Shown: positions 24,275 through 37,725, numbered from the stretch's first letter. The stretch: 64,000 nt of DNA from Aeromonas aquatica (GCF_000764655.1 NZ_JRGL01000017.1:18224-82223), one strand, 5' to 3'. Notes: generated by a model not told the origin, from the letters alone. Program-made: numbers and translations.

Positions 24275-25285
24275 TCACTCCAGCAGCCGTTTGAGGGAGT
24301 CGCGCCGGATCAGCTTGCCGCTGAAGGAGGGCAGCTCACCGGCCTCCCCCTCCTCCACCATGGTGATTAGCCGGCTGATGGTCTCCTGGATCATCTCGGT
24401 CACCGGCATCTTGACGCTGGCCAGCGAAGGAATGACGTAGGGAGCCAGCGCTATGTCGTCGAAGCCGACCACGGAGACCTGTTCCGGCACCGACACGCCA
24501 GCCTGGTGCAACTGCTTGATGGCGCCGATCGCCATGTCATCGTTGCTGGCCACCAAGGCGCTGAAGCGAGCCCCCCGCCCCAACAGGGTCGAGACCCCGG
24601 CCGCGCCGCAGGCGGGGGTCCACTTGCCGTGCGCGATCAATTCGTCGCGCAGCGGGATCTCGTGCCGGACCAAAGCCTGCTTGTAGCCGGCCAGACGCTC
24701 GATGCCGGTCGGCGAATCCGCCGAGCCGGTGATGAAGGCGATGTCGGTGTGGCCCATCTCCACCAATTTATCCACCACGGCCGCGGCGGCAGCCTGTTGA
24801 TCGGAGTAGACGCAATGGCGGTGGTGGCGCCGCAACTTGCGGTTGAGCACCATGATGGGCTGAGAATGCTGCTCGATGATCTCGTCCATCTCCTCGACGC
24901 TCAGAAAGCGCGGGTAGATGATGATGCCGTCACAGCGCAGGTCCAGCAGATACTGGATGGCCTGACGCTCCTCCTCGGCGCTGTGCTTGCCATCGGCCAG
25001 GATCAGCTGGCGACCGCGATCCTCGGTCATCCGCGCCGCATGGGAGAGCAGCTCGCTGAAATAGACGCCGTGATACAGGGTGTTGGTCACCACCAGCCCC
25101 AGGGTCTGGGTATTCTTGGTCGCCAGCTGCCTGGCCAGCAGATTGGGGCGATAACCGCTCTCCTCGATGGCCTGAAACACCCGGTCCCGGGTCTCCTGGC
25201 TGGTGTAGCCATTGCCCGACAACACGCGAGAGACAGTCGCCTTCGACACCCCTGCCCGCCTTGCCACCTCCAGCATCGTCGTCAT
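24275..25285 (-). CDS. ascG: LacI-family repressor of the asc operon
   Basis: 336-aa repressor equal in length to E. coli AscG. The N-terminal helix-turn-helix is TTMLEVARRAGVSKATVSRV, and the hinge is YRPNLLARQLATKNTQTLG. The periplasmic-binding-like effector domain has YHGVYFSELLSHAARM, DGKHSAEEERQAIQYLLDLR and VSVVGFDDIALAPY. It probably releases DNA in response to a phospho-beta-glucoside. ATG at 25285 has GGAG 5 nt upstream. It is divergent from ascF-ascB, with a perfect palindromic operator between. Confidence 0.93.
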   Translation of the reverse strand: MTTMLEVARRAGVSKATVSRVLSGNGYTSQETRDRVFQAIEESGYRPNLLARQLATKNTQTLGLVVTNTLYHGVYFSELLSHAARMTEDRGRQLILADGKHSAEEERQAIQYLLDLRCDGIIIYPRFLSVEEMDEIIEQHSQPIMVLNRKLRRHHRHCVYSDQQAAAAAVVDKLVEMGHTDIAFITGSADSPTGIERLAGYKQALVRHEIPLRDELIAHGKWTPACGAAGVSTLLGRGARFSALVASNDDMAIGAIKQLHQAGVSVPEQVSVVGFDDIALAPYVIPSLASVKMPVTEMIQETISRLITMVEEGEAGELPSFSGKLIRRDSLKRLLE

Positions 25286-25375
25286 CTTGCTCCATCCCGT
25301 TATGCTTGACGGGCCGCAGTGTACTGCACCGGCCTGGGGTTGTCGTAGCAAGAATGCGGGCATGGGGGGTCATTG

Positions 25376-25391
25376 AGTGATCCCATTCACG
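25376..25391. promoter_or_regulatory. CRP-like site in the ascG-ascF intergenic region
   Basis: AGTGA-N6-TCACG conserves the inner GTGA/TCAC of the CRP consensus TGTGA-N6-TCACA. Catabolite control of a PTS operon makes this plausible. Confidence 0.4.
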
Positions 25392-25447
25392 GATCTGCAC
25401 AATGATCGGGGGACTGTCTTGTATCGCAGAAAGAAACTGAGCACTCT

Positions 25448-25467
25448 ATGTGGAACCGGTTCCACAT
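25448..25467. promoter_or_regulatory. AscG operator
   Basis: ATGTGGAACCGGTTCCACAT is a perfect 20-bp palindrome with the central CCGG typical of LacI-family operators and near to the E. coli AscG site (GAAACCGGTTTC). It is 78 nt upstream of the ascF start and 163 nt upstream of the ascG start. Confidence 0.82.
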
Positions 25468-25544
25468 GTACAGTTTCACACCGTCCATCCGCACGCCACA
25501 GGCGGGGCTATGGCTGGTATCTCTTGGTCAAAAGGATAAACCAG

Positions 25545-27002
25545 ATGTCAAAAAACTATGCGGCCCTGGCCAGTGCCGTCGTCAATGCCCTGGGGGGAGC
25601 GGACAACATAGTCGCGGTGACCCACTGCATGACGCGCCTGCGCTTCGTCTTGAAGGATTCAAGCCGACTGGACAACCCCGCCCTGAAGGCCACCACCGGG
25701 GTGCTGGGTGTGGTGAACAATGACAACCAGTGCCAGGTGATCATCGGCAACATGGTGTCCCACGCCTACCGCGAGGTGCTCGCCCGGCTGCCAGAAGACG
25801 CACAGGGCGCACCGCAAGAGGTGAAAGCCGGTTTCAGCCTCAAACGCCTCGGCGCCGGCATCCTCGACGCCCTGATCGGCACCATGTCACCGCTCATTCC
25901 GGCGATCATCGGCGGCTCCATGGTCAAGCTGCTGGCCATGGTGCTCAGCATGAGCGGCATGGTGGAGGTCACCTCCCCCAGCTACATCATCCTCAATGCC
26001 ATCGGCGATGGCGCCTTCTTCTTCCTGCCCCTGATGGTCGCCGCCTCGGCGGCAGTCAAGTTCAAGACCAACATGTCGCTGGCCATCGCCATCGCCGGCG
26101 TGCTGGTGCACCCGAGCTTCATCGAGCTGATGGCCAGGGCCGCCCAGGGGGAGCCGGTCAGCTTCGGCTTTATCCCGGTCACCGCGGTGAAATACACCTA
26201 TACCGTGATCCCGGCCCTGGTGATGACCTGGTGCCTCTCCTACATAGAGCGCTGGGTGGACAGGATCACCCCGGCGGTGACCAAGAACTTCTTGAAACCC
26301 ATGCTTATCGTGCTGATCGCGGCGCCGCTCGCCATCCTGCTGATCGGCCCCATCGGCATCTGGATCGGCACCGCAATCTCCGGCCTGGTCTACACAGTGC
26401 ACGATTACCTCGGCTGGCTGTCGGTGGCCATCATGGGGGCCCTGTGGCCGCTGCTGGTGATGACCGGCATGCACCGCGTCTTCACCCCGACCATCATCCA
26501 GACCATCGCCGAGACCGGCAAGGAAGGGATGGTGATGCCCTCCGAGATCGGTGCCAACCTCTCCCTCGGCGGCTCCTCCCTGGCGGTGGCCTGGCGCACC
26601 AGGAACCCCGAGCTGCGCCAGACCGCGCTCGCCGCGGCGGCTTCCGCCATCATGGCCGGCATCTCCGAGCCCGCGCTCTACGGGGTGGCCCTGCGCCTGA
26701 AGCGGCCGCTCATCGCCAGCCTTATCAGCGGCTTCATCTGCGGCGCCGTGGCTGGCATGGCCGGGCTTGCCAGCCACTCCATGGCGGCACCGGGCCTCTT
26801 CACCAGCGTCCAGTTCTTCGATCCGGCCAACCCCATGAGCATCGCCTGGGTGTTCGGAGTCATGGCGCTCTCAGTGGTGCTCTCCTTCATCCTGACCCTG
26901 CTGATGGGCTTTGAAGACATTCCGGTGCAGGAGGAGCACCCCGAGGCCGCATCCGATGAGGCAGTGCCGACGCTGCAGGTCAAGGCTGCCGCCAGCCTGT
27001 GA
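25545..27002 (+). CDS. ascF: PTS beta-glucoside EIIBC component
   Basis: 485-aa phosphotransferase permease, the same length as E. coli AscF. The IIB domain comes first (residues 1-90; phosphorylated Cys28 in VTHCMTRLRF). The IIC domain follows, with GTMSPLIPAIIGGSMVKLL, NAIGDGAFFFLPLMVAAS and GISEPALYGV. There is no IIA domain, so a separate Crr-type EIIA must supply phosphate. It imports and phosphorylates arbutin-, salicin- or cellobiose-like sugars. ATG at 25545 has AAGGA upstream. ascB follows after 33 nt. Confidence 0.94.
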   Translation: MSKNYAALASAVVNALGGADNIVAVTHCMTRLRFVLKDSSRLDNPALKATTGVLGVVNNDNQCQVIIGNMVSHAYREVLARLPEDAQGAPQEVKAGFSLKRLGAGILDALIGTMSPLIPAIIGGSMVKLLAMVLSMSGMVEVTSPSYIILNAIGDGAFFFLPLMVAASAAVKFKTNMSLAIAIAGVLVHPSFIELMARAAQGEPVSFGFIPVTAVKYTYTVIPALVMTWCLSYIERWVDRITPAVTKNFLKPMLIVLIAAPLAILLIGPIGIWIGTAISGLVYTVHDYLGWLSVAIMGALWPLLVMTGMHRVFTPTIIQTIAETGKEGMVMPSEIGANLSLGGSSLAVAWRTRNPELRQTALAAAASAIMAGISEPALYGVALRLKRPLIASLISGFICGAVAGMAGLASHSMAAPGLFTSVQFFDPANPMSIAWVFGVMALSVVLSFILTLLMGFEDIPVQEEHPEAASDEAVPTLQVKAAASL

Positions 27003-27032
27003 ATTCGCATCATCCGACATGACAAGAGGTAA

Positions 27033-28466
<1,434 letters not shown>

Positions 28467-28493
28467 GATGAAGCACAGAGTACCGAGACAACG

Positions 28494-28518
28494 ATGGGGG
28501 CCAAGGCCCCCATTTTCA
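28494..28518 (+). terminator. Terminator downstream of ascB
   Basis: A 9-bp stem ATGGGGGCC / GGCCCCCAT with loop AA, followed by TTTCATTT. It sits between ascB and the convergent purF. Confidence 0.82.
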
Positions 28519-28546
28519 TTTCCGGTCCAGACCAACTGGAAAACGT

Positions 28547-30067
28547 TTAACTGCCTTCGTTAAAAATTTCCAGGTTGCTGGTGCCTTCCTGCCACTCGCG
28601 CACGGCCTTGTTGTCGTCGCTGCGCATGGCGTTGAGGTGGTCCAGATAGCCCTGATCCACATCCGCGGTGACGTAGTGGCCGTTGAACACCGAGGTCTCG
28701 AAGTGGCGCAGCTCGGGGTTGATCTCTCGCACCGCCTCTTCCAGATCTTCCAGATCCTGGAAAATCAGGCCATCGGCACCGATCAGCTTGCACACCTCTT
28801 CCACTTCCCGGCCATGGGCGATCAGCTCGTTGGCGGTGGGCATGTCGATGCCGTAGACGTTGGGGAAGCGGATCTCGGGGGCGGCGGAGGCGAAGTAGAC
28901 CTTGGCCGCACCGGCTTCCCGCGCCATCTGGATGATCTGCTCGGAGGTGGTGCCACGGACGATGGAGTCATCCACCAGCAGCACCTTCTTGCCCTTGAAC
29001 TCGGAGCCGATGGCGTTGAGCTTGCGGCGTACCGACTTCTTGCGCTGGGTCTGGCCCGGCATGATGAAGGTACGGCCGATGTAGCGGTTCTTCACGAAGC
29101 CCTGACGGTACGGCAAGTCCAGGGTGTGGGCGATTTCCAGCGCGACGTCGCAGGAGGTCTCGGGGATGGGGATGACCACATCGATGTCGAGATCTTCCCA
29201 CTCGCGGGCGATCTTCTTGCCCAGCTTGCGACCCATGTTGAGGCGGGCGGCATAGACGGAGACCTTGTCGATGCAGGAATCGGGACGGGCGAAGTAGACG
29301 TATTCGAAGATGCAGGGGCTCATCTGCGGGTGCTCCGCACACTGCTCGGAGAACAGCTGACCCTGCTCGGTGATGTAGATGGCTTCGCCCGGGGCGACGT
29401 CACGCACCGTCTCGAAGCCGATGGCGTCCAGCGCCACGCTCTCGGAGGCGAGCATGTACTCCACCTGGCCCTGCTCGTCGGCGCGGCGACCCAGGATCAA
29501 GGGACGTATGCCGTTGGGATCACGGAAACCGATGAGGCCGTGGCCTATCACCAGGGTGACCACGGCGTAGGCGCCGCGGATCTGCTGATGGGTCTTGCGC
29601 ACCGCAGAGAAGATATCCTCCGGGCGCAGTTCCATCTTGTCGCAGAGATCCAGCTCGTGGGCCAGCACATTCAGCAGCACTTCCGAGTCGGAGGTGGTGT
29701 TGATGTGGCGGCGGGCCACCTTGAACTGCTGCTCCTTGAGCGCCTTGGCGTTGGTGAGGTTGCCGTTGTGGGCCAGCACCATGCCGTAGGGAGAGTTCAC
29801 GTAAAAAGGTTGGGCTTCTGCGGCACTGGAGCTGCCTGCGGTGGGATAACGGACATGTCCTATGCCGATATTCCCTTGCAGCCGCTGCATGTGGCGCACT
29901 TCAAACACATCCTTCACCAGGCCGTTAGCCTTGCGTTGCCGGAAGTTTCCACTGTCAATGGTCACGATCCCGGCGGCATCCTGTCCCCTGTGCTGCAACA
30001 CCGTCAAGGCGTCGTAGAGGGCCTGATTGACGGGGGTGGTGCCAACTATACCGACAATACCGCACAT
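28547..30067 (-). CDS. purF: Amidophosphoribosyltransferase
   Basis: 506-aa enzyme for the first step of purine synthesis: PRPP plus glutamine to 5-phosphoribosylamine. The start MCGIVGIVG exposes the catalytic Cys2 of the Ntn glutaminase half. Later segments are [23 protein letters not shown], the PRPP-binding [14 protein letters not shown] and [11 protein letters not shown]. It is downstream of cvpA by 18 nt. A PurR-like box precedes cvpA. Full length. Confidence 0.96.
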   Translation of the reverse strand: MCGIVGIVGTTPVNQALYDALTVLQHRGQDAAGIVTIDSGNFRQRKANGLVKDVFEVRHMQRLQGNIGIGHVRYPTAGSSSAAEAQPFYVNSPYGMVLAHNGNLTNAKALKEQQFKVARRHINTTSDSEVLLNVLAHELDLCDKMELRPEDIFSAVRKTHQQIRGAYAVVTLVIGHGLIGFRDPNGIRPLILGRRADEQGQVEYMLASESVALDAIGFETVRDVAPGEAIYITEQGQLFSEQCAEHPQMSPCIFEYVYFARPDSCIDKVSVYAARLNMGRKLGKKIAREWEDLDIDVVIPIPETSCDVALEIAHTLDLPYRQGFVKNRYIGRTFIMPGQTQRKKSVRRKLNAIGSEFKGKKVLLVDDSIVRGTTSEQIIQMAREAGAAKVYFASAAPEIRFPNVYGIDMPTANELIAHGREVEEVCKLIGADGLIFQDLEDLEEAVREINPELRHFETSVFNGHYVTADVDQGYLDHLNAMRSDDNKAVREWQEGTSNLEIFNEGS

Positions 30068-30085
30068 GTCTTTGCTACCTCGAAG

Positions 30086-30577
30086 TCACTGTACCTGTTG
30101 GAGAAAACTCGATGAGTTCAACATGAACCCGAAAAACCACTGGATCACCGGCTTGAACTCCGGCACCAGCTTGGACGCCAGCCACCAGTCACTCTGGGAG
30201 AGACCGGTGAAGGTATCCATAAAAAACAGCAGGGCACTGACGATCAGCACCCCGCGGATGGCGCCAAAGCAGACGCCGAGCACCCTGTCCGTGCCGGACA
30301 GGCCAGTCTTGTCCACCAGGAGCCCCACCACATAGTTCACCACGCTGCCGAGGATCAGGGTCGCCACGAAGAGGGCGGCGATGGCCAGGCCGTTGCGCAC
30401 GAGATCGTCTGAGAACGAGGTGAAGTAGATGGCGAGATCGGGATAGAAATGGCTGGCAATGAAGAAGGCGACGAACCAGGTGACGAGGGACATGGCTTCC
30501 TTGAGAAAGCCGCGCACCAGGCTGATGAGAGCGGAGAAACCGACGATGCCGATGATGGCGTAATCAATCCAGACCAT
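30086..30577 (-). CDS. cvpA: CvpA family inner-membrane protein
   Basis: 163-aa protein with four hydrophobic helices: WIDYAIIGIVGFSALISLVR, EAMSLVTWFVAFFIAS, IAALFVATLILGSVVNYVVG and VLGVCFGAIRGVLIVSALLFF. It is needed for colicin V production in E. coli and affects envelope stress resistance. It is the first gene of cvpA-purF, as in E. coli. The downstream ubiX of E. coli is not here. ATG at 30577. Confidence 0.92.
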   Translation of the reverse strand: MVWIDYAIIGIVGFSALISLVRGFLKEAMSLVTWFVAFFIASHFYPDLAIYFTSFSDDLVRNGLAIAALFVATLILGSVVNYVVGLLVDKTGLSGTDRVLGVCFGAIRGVLIVSALLFFMDTFTGLSQSDWWLASKLVPEFKPVIQWFFGFMLNSSSFLQQVQ

Positions 30578-30613
30578 AGAAAAAGATGTCCTGCGAAATT
30601 GCGGCGCAGTCTA

Positions 30614-30629
30614 ACAAAAACGATTGCGC
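30614..30629. promoter_or_regulatory. PurR-box-like operator upstream of cvpA-purF
   Basis: ACAAAAACGATTGCGC matches the 16-bp PurR consensus ACGCAAACGTTTGCGT at 12 positions and keeps the central ACG-TTGC core. It is 37 nt upstream of the cvpA start. Confidence 0.55.
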
Positions 30630-30720
30630 AATGCTTGATAAAATTGTGTTAACGGCTCAAGGGGGAGCCGATGGAGACGGCTTTTATCCCGTTCAAACGG
30701 TTTAGCGGCGCCTGAATGCA

Positions 30721-30747
30721 CAACGCCATGGCATGGCCATGGCGTTG
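30721..30747 (-). other. Perfect hairpin downstream of serS
   Basis: A 12-bp stem CAACGCCATGGC / GCCATGGCGTTG with loop ATG, 18 nt beyond the serS stop. There is no T tract on either strand, so it may be a weak terminator or a transcript-end stabiliser. Confidence 0.55.
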
Positions 30748-30764
30748 TCGTTACCAGCGCGGGC

Positions 30765-32364
<1,600 letters not shown>

Positions 32365-33702
32365 CTATTTGTCTCTTTTGCGCGGGCTCTGGCGGTCGAG
32401 ATCGCGCAGGTAATCGAGCTTCTGGCCGATCTGCTTCTCCAGGCCCCGCTCCGTTGGCTGGTAGTAGTGCTTGCCGGCGAGCTCGGGGGGGAAGTAGCTC
32501 TCACCCGCCGCGTAGGCACCGGGCTCGTCGTGGGCATAGCGGTATTCGGCGCCGTAGCCGAGCTCGCTCATCAGCTTGGTCGGCGCGTTGCGCAGGTGCG
32601 GTGGCACCTCGAAGTCCGGCAGGTTTTTGGCGTCATGGAGCGCCGCCTTCCAGGCGGTGTAGACCGCATTGCTCTTGGGGGCGCAGGCGAGGTAGACGAT
32701 GGCCTGGGCGATGGCCCGCTCCCCCTCCGCCGGGCCGATGCGATGGAAACAGTCCCAGGCCGACAGCGCCACCTGCATGGCGCGGGGATCGGCGTTGCCC
32801 ACGTCTTCCGAAGCGATGGCCAGCAGCCGGCGGGCAATATAGAGGGGATCGCAGCCGGCGCTCACCATGCGGGCATACCAATAGAGGGCCGCATCCGGCG
32901 CCGAGCCACGAATGGACTTGTGCACCGCCGAGATGAGGTCGTAGAAGTGATCCCCGCCCTTGTCGAAGCGCGCCACGTGCTCCCCCACCACGGCGGCGAG
33001 CAGGGCGCTGTCGATGACTCGCTCCCCTGCCCCCTTGGCCTCGGCCATGTCGGCCAGGAGCTCGAGATAGTTGAGGGACTTGCGCCCGTCGCCGTCCACT
33101 GCCTTGGCCAGCGCCTCCTTTACCCCGGGGGCGAAGGCCAACGTCGGATCATTGAGGCCGCGCGGATCGGTCAGGGCCTGATCGATCATGGCGAGGATGT
33201 CCTCCTCCTCCAGCCTCTTCAGCAGGTAGACCCGGGCGCGGGAGAGCAGCGCGTTGTTGAGCTCGAACGAGGGGTTTTCGGTGGTGGCGCCGATGAAGGT
33301 GATGGTGCCGTCTTCGATGTGGGGCAGGAACACATCCTGCTGACTCTTGTTGAAGCGGTGCACCTCGTCCACGAACAGGATGGTGCGCACCCCGCGCCAG
33401 CTGTTCTCCTTCGCCTTGTCGATGGCGGCGCGGATCTCCTTGATGCCGGAGGTGACCGCGGAGAGGCGCTCCACCTCGGCCTGACAATAGTGCGCCATCA
33501 GCTCGGCGAGGGTGGTTTTGCCGGTACCCGGGGGGCCCCACAGGATCATGGAGTGGCAGTGGCCGGCCAGGATGGCTTTGCGCAGGGGCTTGTCAGCCCC
33601 CAGGATATGCTGCTGACCTATGTACTGATCGAGATTCTGCGGCCGCATCCTGGCCGCCAGCGGGCGAAAGTCGGACGAGAAGTCCAGCGACAGGTTGCTC
33701 AT
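32365..33702 (-). CDS. rarA: Replication-associated recombination protein A (MgsA-like AAA+ ATPase)
   Basis: 445-aa clamp-loader-like ATPase acting at stalled forks. [20 protein letters not shown] leads to the Walker [11 protein letters not shown] (residues about 55-64), Walker [17 protein letters not shown] and sensor [13 protein letters not shown]. The C-terminal tetramerisation domain has [18 protein letters not shown]. Length matches E. coli RarA (447 aa). The ATG overlaps the stop of a 46-codon junction frame (TGATG) that contains two extra copies of its own N-terminus. Confidence 0.95.
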   Translation of the reverse strand: MSNLSLDFSSDFRPLAARMRPQNLDQYIGQQHILGADKPLRKAILAGHCHSMILWGPPGTGKTTLAELMAHYCQAEVERLSAVTSGIKEIRAAIDKAKENSWRGVRTILFVDEVHRFNKSQQDVFLPHIEDGTITFIGATTENPSFELNNALLSRARVYLLKRLEEEDILAMIDQALTDPRGLNDPTLAFAPGVKEALAKAVDGDGRKSLNYLELLADMAEAKGAGERVIDSALLAAVVGEHVARFDKGGDHFYDLISAVHKSIRGSAPDAALYWYARMVSAGCDPLYIARRLLAIASEDVGNADPRAMQVALSAWDCFHRIGPAEGERAIAQAIVYLACAPKSNAVYTAWKAALHDAKNLPDFEVPPHLRNAPTKLMSELGYGAEYRYAHDEPGAYAAGESYFPPELAGKHYYQPTERGLEKQIGQKLDYLRDLDRQSPRKRDK

Positions 33703-33842
33703 CAGCCTCGGTCATCCAGCTTGGGGCGGGCCGCCAGCAGGTGACAGCCCGACGAAAAATCCAACGATAGGTCGCTCACCCGCGTGGTGCGAGCCGCCAA
33801 CATGCGACAGCCCGACAAGAAATCCAGGGATGAGCAGCACAT
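33702..33842 (-). repeat. Junction duplication between lolA and rarA, 46-aa relay ORF
   Basis: The lolA stop (TGATG) opens [19 protein letters not shown] second copy in the same frame reads VSDLSLDFSSGCHLLAAR, followed by PKLDDRG-stop (compare LolA VTLDDQR-stop). The stop TGATG supplies the rarA ATG, whose product starts [18 protein letters not shown]. Start-like copies lie at 33842, 33779 and 33702. The frame is open throughout. Confidence 0.88.
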
Positions 33843-34450
33843 CAGCGCTGATCGTCCAGCGTGACCCCCTTCGGAGCCTTGAACACGAACTCGTTGCCCT
33901 TGAGCACCGGCTTGCGGTTGAAACCGCTCAGGGTGAATTCGCTCCACTGCCCCTGCGCCTCTTTCACGTCGAAGCGGCTGATGTTGTTCTGCCTGTCGAA
34001 GGTGATGCGGAAGGAGGCGATCAGCTCGTCCTGGTTGCGGCTGGTGACGGTGTAGACGTCCCCCTGCTGGGTCACGTCGTAGTTCTTCCAGAGCGCGTTG
34101 TCGTTGCCGGCGATCAGCACGAAGGGGGTGTTGAGCACCGCATCCTTCATCTTGAGGGCGGTGACCTGCTCGACGAAGGGATCATAGACCCACACATCCT
34201 TGCCGTCGGCCACGATCAGGCTCTCATCCGGGGTAGTGGTGTGCCAGTTGAAGCGATTCGGCCGCTGCACCAGCAGATCGCCGCCGGCCCGCTGCAGCTC
34301 CTTGCCCTTGCTGTCGTAGACCACCTGGGCAAACTTGGCGGAGAACAGGCTCACACCGGCCAGCTTCTGCTTGAGATCGCTGGCGGCATCGGCCCACACC
34401 TGGCTGCTGGCCAGCAGCAGTACAGAACCCATCAATAATGCTTTTTTCAT
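33842..34450 (-). CDS. lolA: Outer-membrane lipoprotein carrier protein
   Basis: 202-aa periplasmic chaperone that carries lipoproteins from LolCDE to LolB. The signal peptide is [20 protein letters not shown]. The mature protein has [42 protein letters not shown] and [16 protein letters not shown]. It ends VTLDDQR, and its stop overlaps the junction frame that leads to rarA. It follows ftsK by 69 nt, as in E. coli. Confidence 0.95.
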   Translation of the reverse strand: MKKALLMGSVLLLASSQVWADAASDLKQKLAGVSLFSAKFAQVVYDSKGKELQRAGGDLLVQRPNRFNWHTTTPDESLIVADGKDVWVYDPFVEQVTALKMKDAVLNTPFVLIAGNDNALWKNYDVTQQGDVYTVTSRNQDELIASFRITFDRQNNISRFDVKEAQGQWSEFTLSGFNRKPVLKGNEFVFKAPKGVTLDDQR

Positions 34451-34481
34451 CAGAATTCCCGTCCAAGAGGGTCAGATAAGA

Positions 34482-34503
34482 GGCCATGTCCGCAGACATG
34501 GCC
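34482..34503 (-). other. Hairpin between ftsK and lolA
   Basis: A 9-bp stem GGCCATGTC / GACATGGCC with loop CGCA. It has no strong T tract. It may modulate read-through from ftsK into lolA. Confidence 0.5.
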
Positions 34504-34519
34504 AGGATGATATGGAGGC

Positions 34520-37027
34520 TTAATCCCGTACCGGCGGCGGTGCCAGCACGTCGCGCTGACCGTTGCCACCCGGGGCACTGACGATACCCTGATTCTCCAT
34601 CTGCTCGATGAGACGGGCCGCCCGGTTGTAACCGATCTTGAACTTGCGTTGCACGCTGGAGGTGGATCCACGGCGCGATTCCACCACGAAGGCCACCGCC
34701 TCGTCGAACAGGGCATCGAGCTCCTCGTCGCCGCTGCTGCCGTAGTCACCACTGCCGCCCTCACCCTCCGACTCGCCGGAGAGGATCTCCTCGATGTAGT
34801 TCGGCTCACCTCGCAGCTTCCAGTCCGCCACCACCTTGTGTACCTCGTGGTCATCGACGAAGGCGCCGTGGACCCGGGTCGGGTTGGAGGTACCGGCCGG
34901 CATGTAGAGCATGTCGCCCATGCCGAGCAGGGATTCGGCGCCGCCCTGATCCAGGATGGTACGGGAGTCGATCTTGCTCGAGACCTGGAACGAGATCCGG
35001 GTCGGGATGTTGGCCTTGATGAGACCGGTGATCACATCCACCGACGGACGCTGGGTCGCGAGGATGAGGTGAATACCGGCGGCCCGCGCCTTCTGGGCGA
35101 TACGGGCGATGAGCTCTTCCACCTTCTTGCCGACGATCATCATCATGTCGGCAAACTCGTCCACCACCACCACTATGTGGGGCAGCTTCTCGAGTTCCGG
35201 CGGCATCTGATCCATGGAGTCGCCGGGGCGCCACAGCGGATCCCGCAGCGGTTGTCCCTCGGCGGCCGCGGCCAGCACCTTGTCGTTGTAGCCCTTGAGG
35301 TTACGCACCCCGACCGCCGACATCAGCTTGTAGCGGCGCTCCATCTCGCCCACGCACCAGCGCAGGGCGTTGGCGGCATCCTTCATGTCGGTGACCACCT
35401 CGGTAAGCAGGTGCGGTATCCCCTCGTAGACCGAGAGCTCCAGCATCTTGGGGTCGATCATGATGAAGCGCAGATCGTCCGGAGACGACTTGTAGAGCAT
35501 GGAGATGATCATGGTGTTCACCCCCACCGACTTGCCCGAGCCGGTGGTACCGGCCACCAGCAGGTGCGGCATCTTGGCGAGGTTCACCACCACGGGCTCG
35601 CCGGCGATGTCCTGGCCCAGGCCCATGGTGAGCGGGTTGTGGCTGCCCGAGAAGGCCTCGCAATCCAGGGTCTCGCGCAGGTAGACGGTCTGGCGTACCC
35701 GGTTGGGCAGCTCGATGCCGACGAAGGTCTTGCCCGGGATCACCTCCACCACCCGCACGCTGCTGGCGGAGAGGGAGCGCGCGAGATCGCGGGACAGGTT
35801 GGTGATCTTGCTCGCCTTCATGCCCGGCGCCAGATCCAGCTCGAAACGGGTGATGACGGGACCCGGATAGACACCGACCACCTTGGCCTGCACGTTGTAA
35901 TCGGCCAGCTTGGCCTCCACCAGACGGCCCATGCGGTCCAGTTCGTCCTTGCTCATCATCTGGGTCTTGGCGGGCGGTCTGTCCAGCAGCTCTACACTCG
36001 GCAAGGGGGCCATGCCCGGCTGCGGGCGGCGTTTGGGTTTGGGCGCCACGGCGACAGGGGCAACGGCGTCGTCATCCCCTTCCGCCCAGGGCAAGTCGAG
36101 ATCCTCTTCATCCTGGTTGGCCAGGGGCTGGGAACGGCCATTGGCCACGCGCCTGGTCTTGGCGACGGGGGCCGGCGCCTCGTCATCTTCGTCATCAAAC
36201 TGCGGATCGAACTGGAAGGTATCCTCGTCGAGCTCCGGCAGCCACTGGTCCGATTTTGACTTCTGGGCCTTGCCGCCGGCCTTGGCCTTGGGATTGCGCG
36301 TCCAGCTGCTGTGTGGCTCGTCTTCCTCGTCATCCAGATCGAGGGCACCCAGGCCCCCTTCCAGCAGGGGATCCGGCCCTTCATAACGGGGCTGGCGCCA
36401 GCCCCCGGTCAACCAGCGACCCAGGGTGGTGGGGAAGTGGTAGACGGCGCTGACGCTGCCGGTGCAGGTGGCCCCGATCCGCTCGACGATGGTGAGCCAG
36501 GACCAGCCGGTGAACAGGGTGATGCCGGTGGCCACGAAGCAGAGCAACATCAGGTTGGCACCGACGCCGCCAAACAGCGGCACCACGGCGGAGGCGATCA
36601 CGTCCCCCACCAGGCCGCCGGCGGAGAAATTCTGCAAGTCGTTGAAGTTCATGCTGGCAATGGCCGACATGCCGAGCACCGTCAGCACGAAACCGATGAT
36701 CCGCACCGACAGGGTGAGATAGTCCACCTCCAGCAGTCGGCTCGGGCGCCAGAACAGGCTCCAGCCGAGCAGCACCGTCAGCGGGGGCACCAGATAGGAG
36801 AAGGCACCGAAGGTAAACATGGTGATGTCGGCGAGCCAGGCACCGGCGCTGCCCGCCAGGTTCTTCACCTCTCCCTGCCAGGAGGTCTGGGACCAACCGG
36901 GATCGGCGGGGTGATAGGTCAAGAGGGCAAGCAAGAGATAGGCAGCCATCAGGGTGATGGCGATCAAGACGGCCTCGAAGATCCGTTGCGTACCTGACAA
37001 AGGAGTAAACAGCTTTTTATCGGCCAA
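34520..37027 (-). CDS. ftsK: DNA translocase FtsK
   Basis: 835-aa septal DNA pump, much shorter than E. coli FtsK (1329 aa) because of a short linker. Four TM helices lie within residues about 20-180. An acidic/proline linker (about 215-350) precedes the RecA-like motor with Walker [12 protein letters not shown]. The C-terminal gamma winged-helix has [20 protein letters not shown] and [12 protein letters not shown], which read KOPS and activate XerD. The TTG at 37027 is chosen because AAGGAG precedes it by 7 nt; an ATG eight codons upstream (37051) has no ribosome-binding site. Confidence 0.94.
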   Translation of the reverse strand: MADKKLFTPLSGTQRIFEAVLIAITLMAAYLLLALLTYHPADPGWSQTSWQGEVKNLAGSAGAWLADITMFTFGAFSYLVPPLTVLLGWSLFWRPSRLLEVDYLTLSVRIIGFVLTVLGMSAIASMNFNDLQNFSAGGLVGDVIASAVVPLFGGVGANLMLLCFVATGITLFTGWSWLTIVERIGATCTGSVSAVYHFPTTLGRWLTGGWRQPRYEGPDPLLEGGLGALDLDDEEDEPHSSWTRNPKAKAGGKAQKSKSDQWLPELDEDTFQFDPQFDDEDDEAPAPVAKTRRVANGRSQPLANQDEEDLDLPWAEGDDDAVAPVAVAPKPKRRPQPGMAPLPSVELLDRPPAKTQMMSKDELDRMGRLVEAKLADYNVQAKVVGVYPGPVITRFELDLAPGMKASKITNLSRDLARSLSASSVRVVEVIPGKTFVGIELPNRVRQTVYLRETLDCEAFSGSHNPLTMGLGQDIAGEPVVVNLAKMPHLLVAGTTGSGKSVGVNTMIISMLYKSSPDDLRFIMIDPKMLELSVYEGIPHLLTEVVTDMKDAANALRWCVGEMERRYKLMSAVGVRNLKGYNDKVLAAAAEGQPLRDPLWRPGDSMDQMPPELEKLPHIVVVVDEFADMMMIVGKKVEELIARIAQKARAAGIHLILATQRPSVDVITGLIKANIPTRISFQVSSKIDSRTILDQGGAESLLGMGDMLYMPAGTSNPTRVHGAFVDDHEVHKVVADWKLRGEPNYIEEILSGESEGEGGSGDYGSSGDEELDALFDEAVAFVVESRRGSTSSVQRKFKIGYNRAARLIEQMENQGIVSAPGGNGQRDVLAPPPVRD

Positions 37028-37158
37028 ACTCCGGCTCCTTTCTGAAAACATGTAATGCGGGGATAGGGGGCCTAGTATCCCTGAAAAGCCCACCCATTGT
37101 CAGCCAGTGCCTGAGGCGGGGCTATGAATACGGTAATAACATGAATACGCCATAAGAA

Positions 37159-37185
37159 GAAACGAGCGGACCAGCCGCTCGTTTC
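37159..37185 (-). terminator. Possible terminator downstream of lrp
   Basis: An 11-bp stem GAAACGAGCGG / CCGCTCGTTTC with loop ACCAG. On the minus strand the next bases are TTCTTATGG, a weak T tract. It separates lrp from ftsK. Confidence 0.6.
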
Positions 37186-37233
37186 TGACTATCGTGACTC
37201 GTCATGGAACTTGCAAGTCACAGCATAACCCGC

Positions 37234-37725
37234 TTAGCGGGTGCTGATCACCAGACGACTACTCTGCTTGACCTCTTCCATCACCACGTAGGTGCGAGTG
37301 TCGTTGACCCCGGGCAGACGCAGCAGCGTCTCCCCAAGCAAGCGGCGATAAGCCGACATGTCGCTGACGCGGGTCTTGAGCAGATAGTCAAAATCACCGG
37401 AGACCAAGTGGCATTCCTGGATCTCTTCGAGCACCTGAACAGCCTTGTTGAACTGCTCGAACACATCGGGGGCGCCACGATTGAGGGTAATCTCCACGAA
37501 TACCAACAGAGACGCATCCAGATAATGAGGGTTCAGAATAGCGGCATACCCTTCGATATAACCTTGTCGCTCAAGGCGACGAACCCGTTCTAGACACGGT
37601 GTAGGACTCAGGCCAACTCGTTTGGACAACTCAACATTCGAAATCCTGCCGTCCTTTTGCAGTTCGTTCAGAATGTTGCGGTCAATCCTGTCCAAATCCT
37701 TTAGCCGACTCTTAGCTTCCATCAT
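37234..37725 (-). CDS. lrp: Leucine-responsive regulatory protein
   Basis: 163-aa global regulator almost identical to E. coli Lrp across the DNA-binding domain. DRIDRNILNELQKDGRISN and ELSKRVGLSPTPCLERVRRL form the helix-turn-helix. The C-terminal RAM/ACT-like domain (DASLLVFVEITLNRGAPDV, ECHLVSGDFDYLL) binds leucine or alanine. Two adjacent ATG codons (37725 and 37722) are possible starts. It is divergent from ald, with an AT-rich 150-nt region between, a setting that often means Lrp controls the neighbouring alanine gene. Confidence 0.97.
   Translation of the reverse strand: MMEAKSRLKDLDRIDRNILNELQKDGRISNVELSKRVGLSPTPCLERVRRLERQGYIEGYAAILNPHYLDASLLVFVEITLNRGAPDVFEQFNKAVQVLEEIQECHLVSGDFDYLLKTRVSDMSAYRRLLGETLLRLPGVNDTRTYVVMEEVKQSSRLVISTR

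Noticed and set aside
28637..30115. 492-codon plus-strand frame antisense to purF
   Set aside because: purF is unmistakable on the other strand.
34520..37027. Possible truncation of ftsK (835 aa versus 1329 in E. coli)
   Set aside because: All domains including gamma are present; only the linker is short, as in many bacteria.
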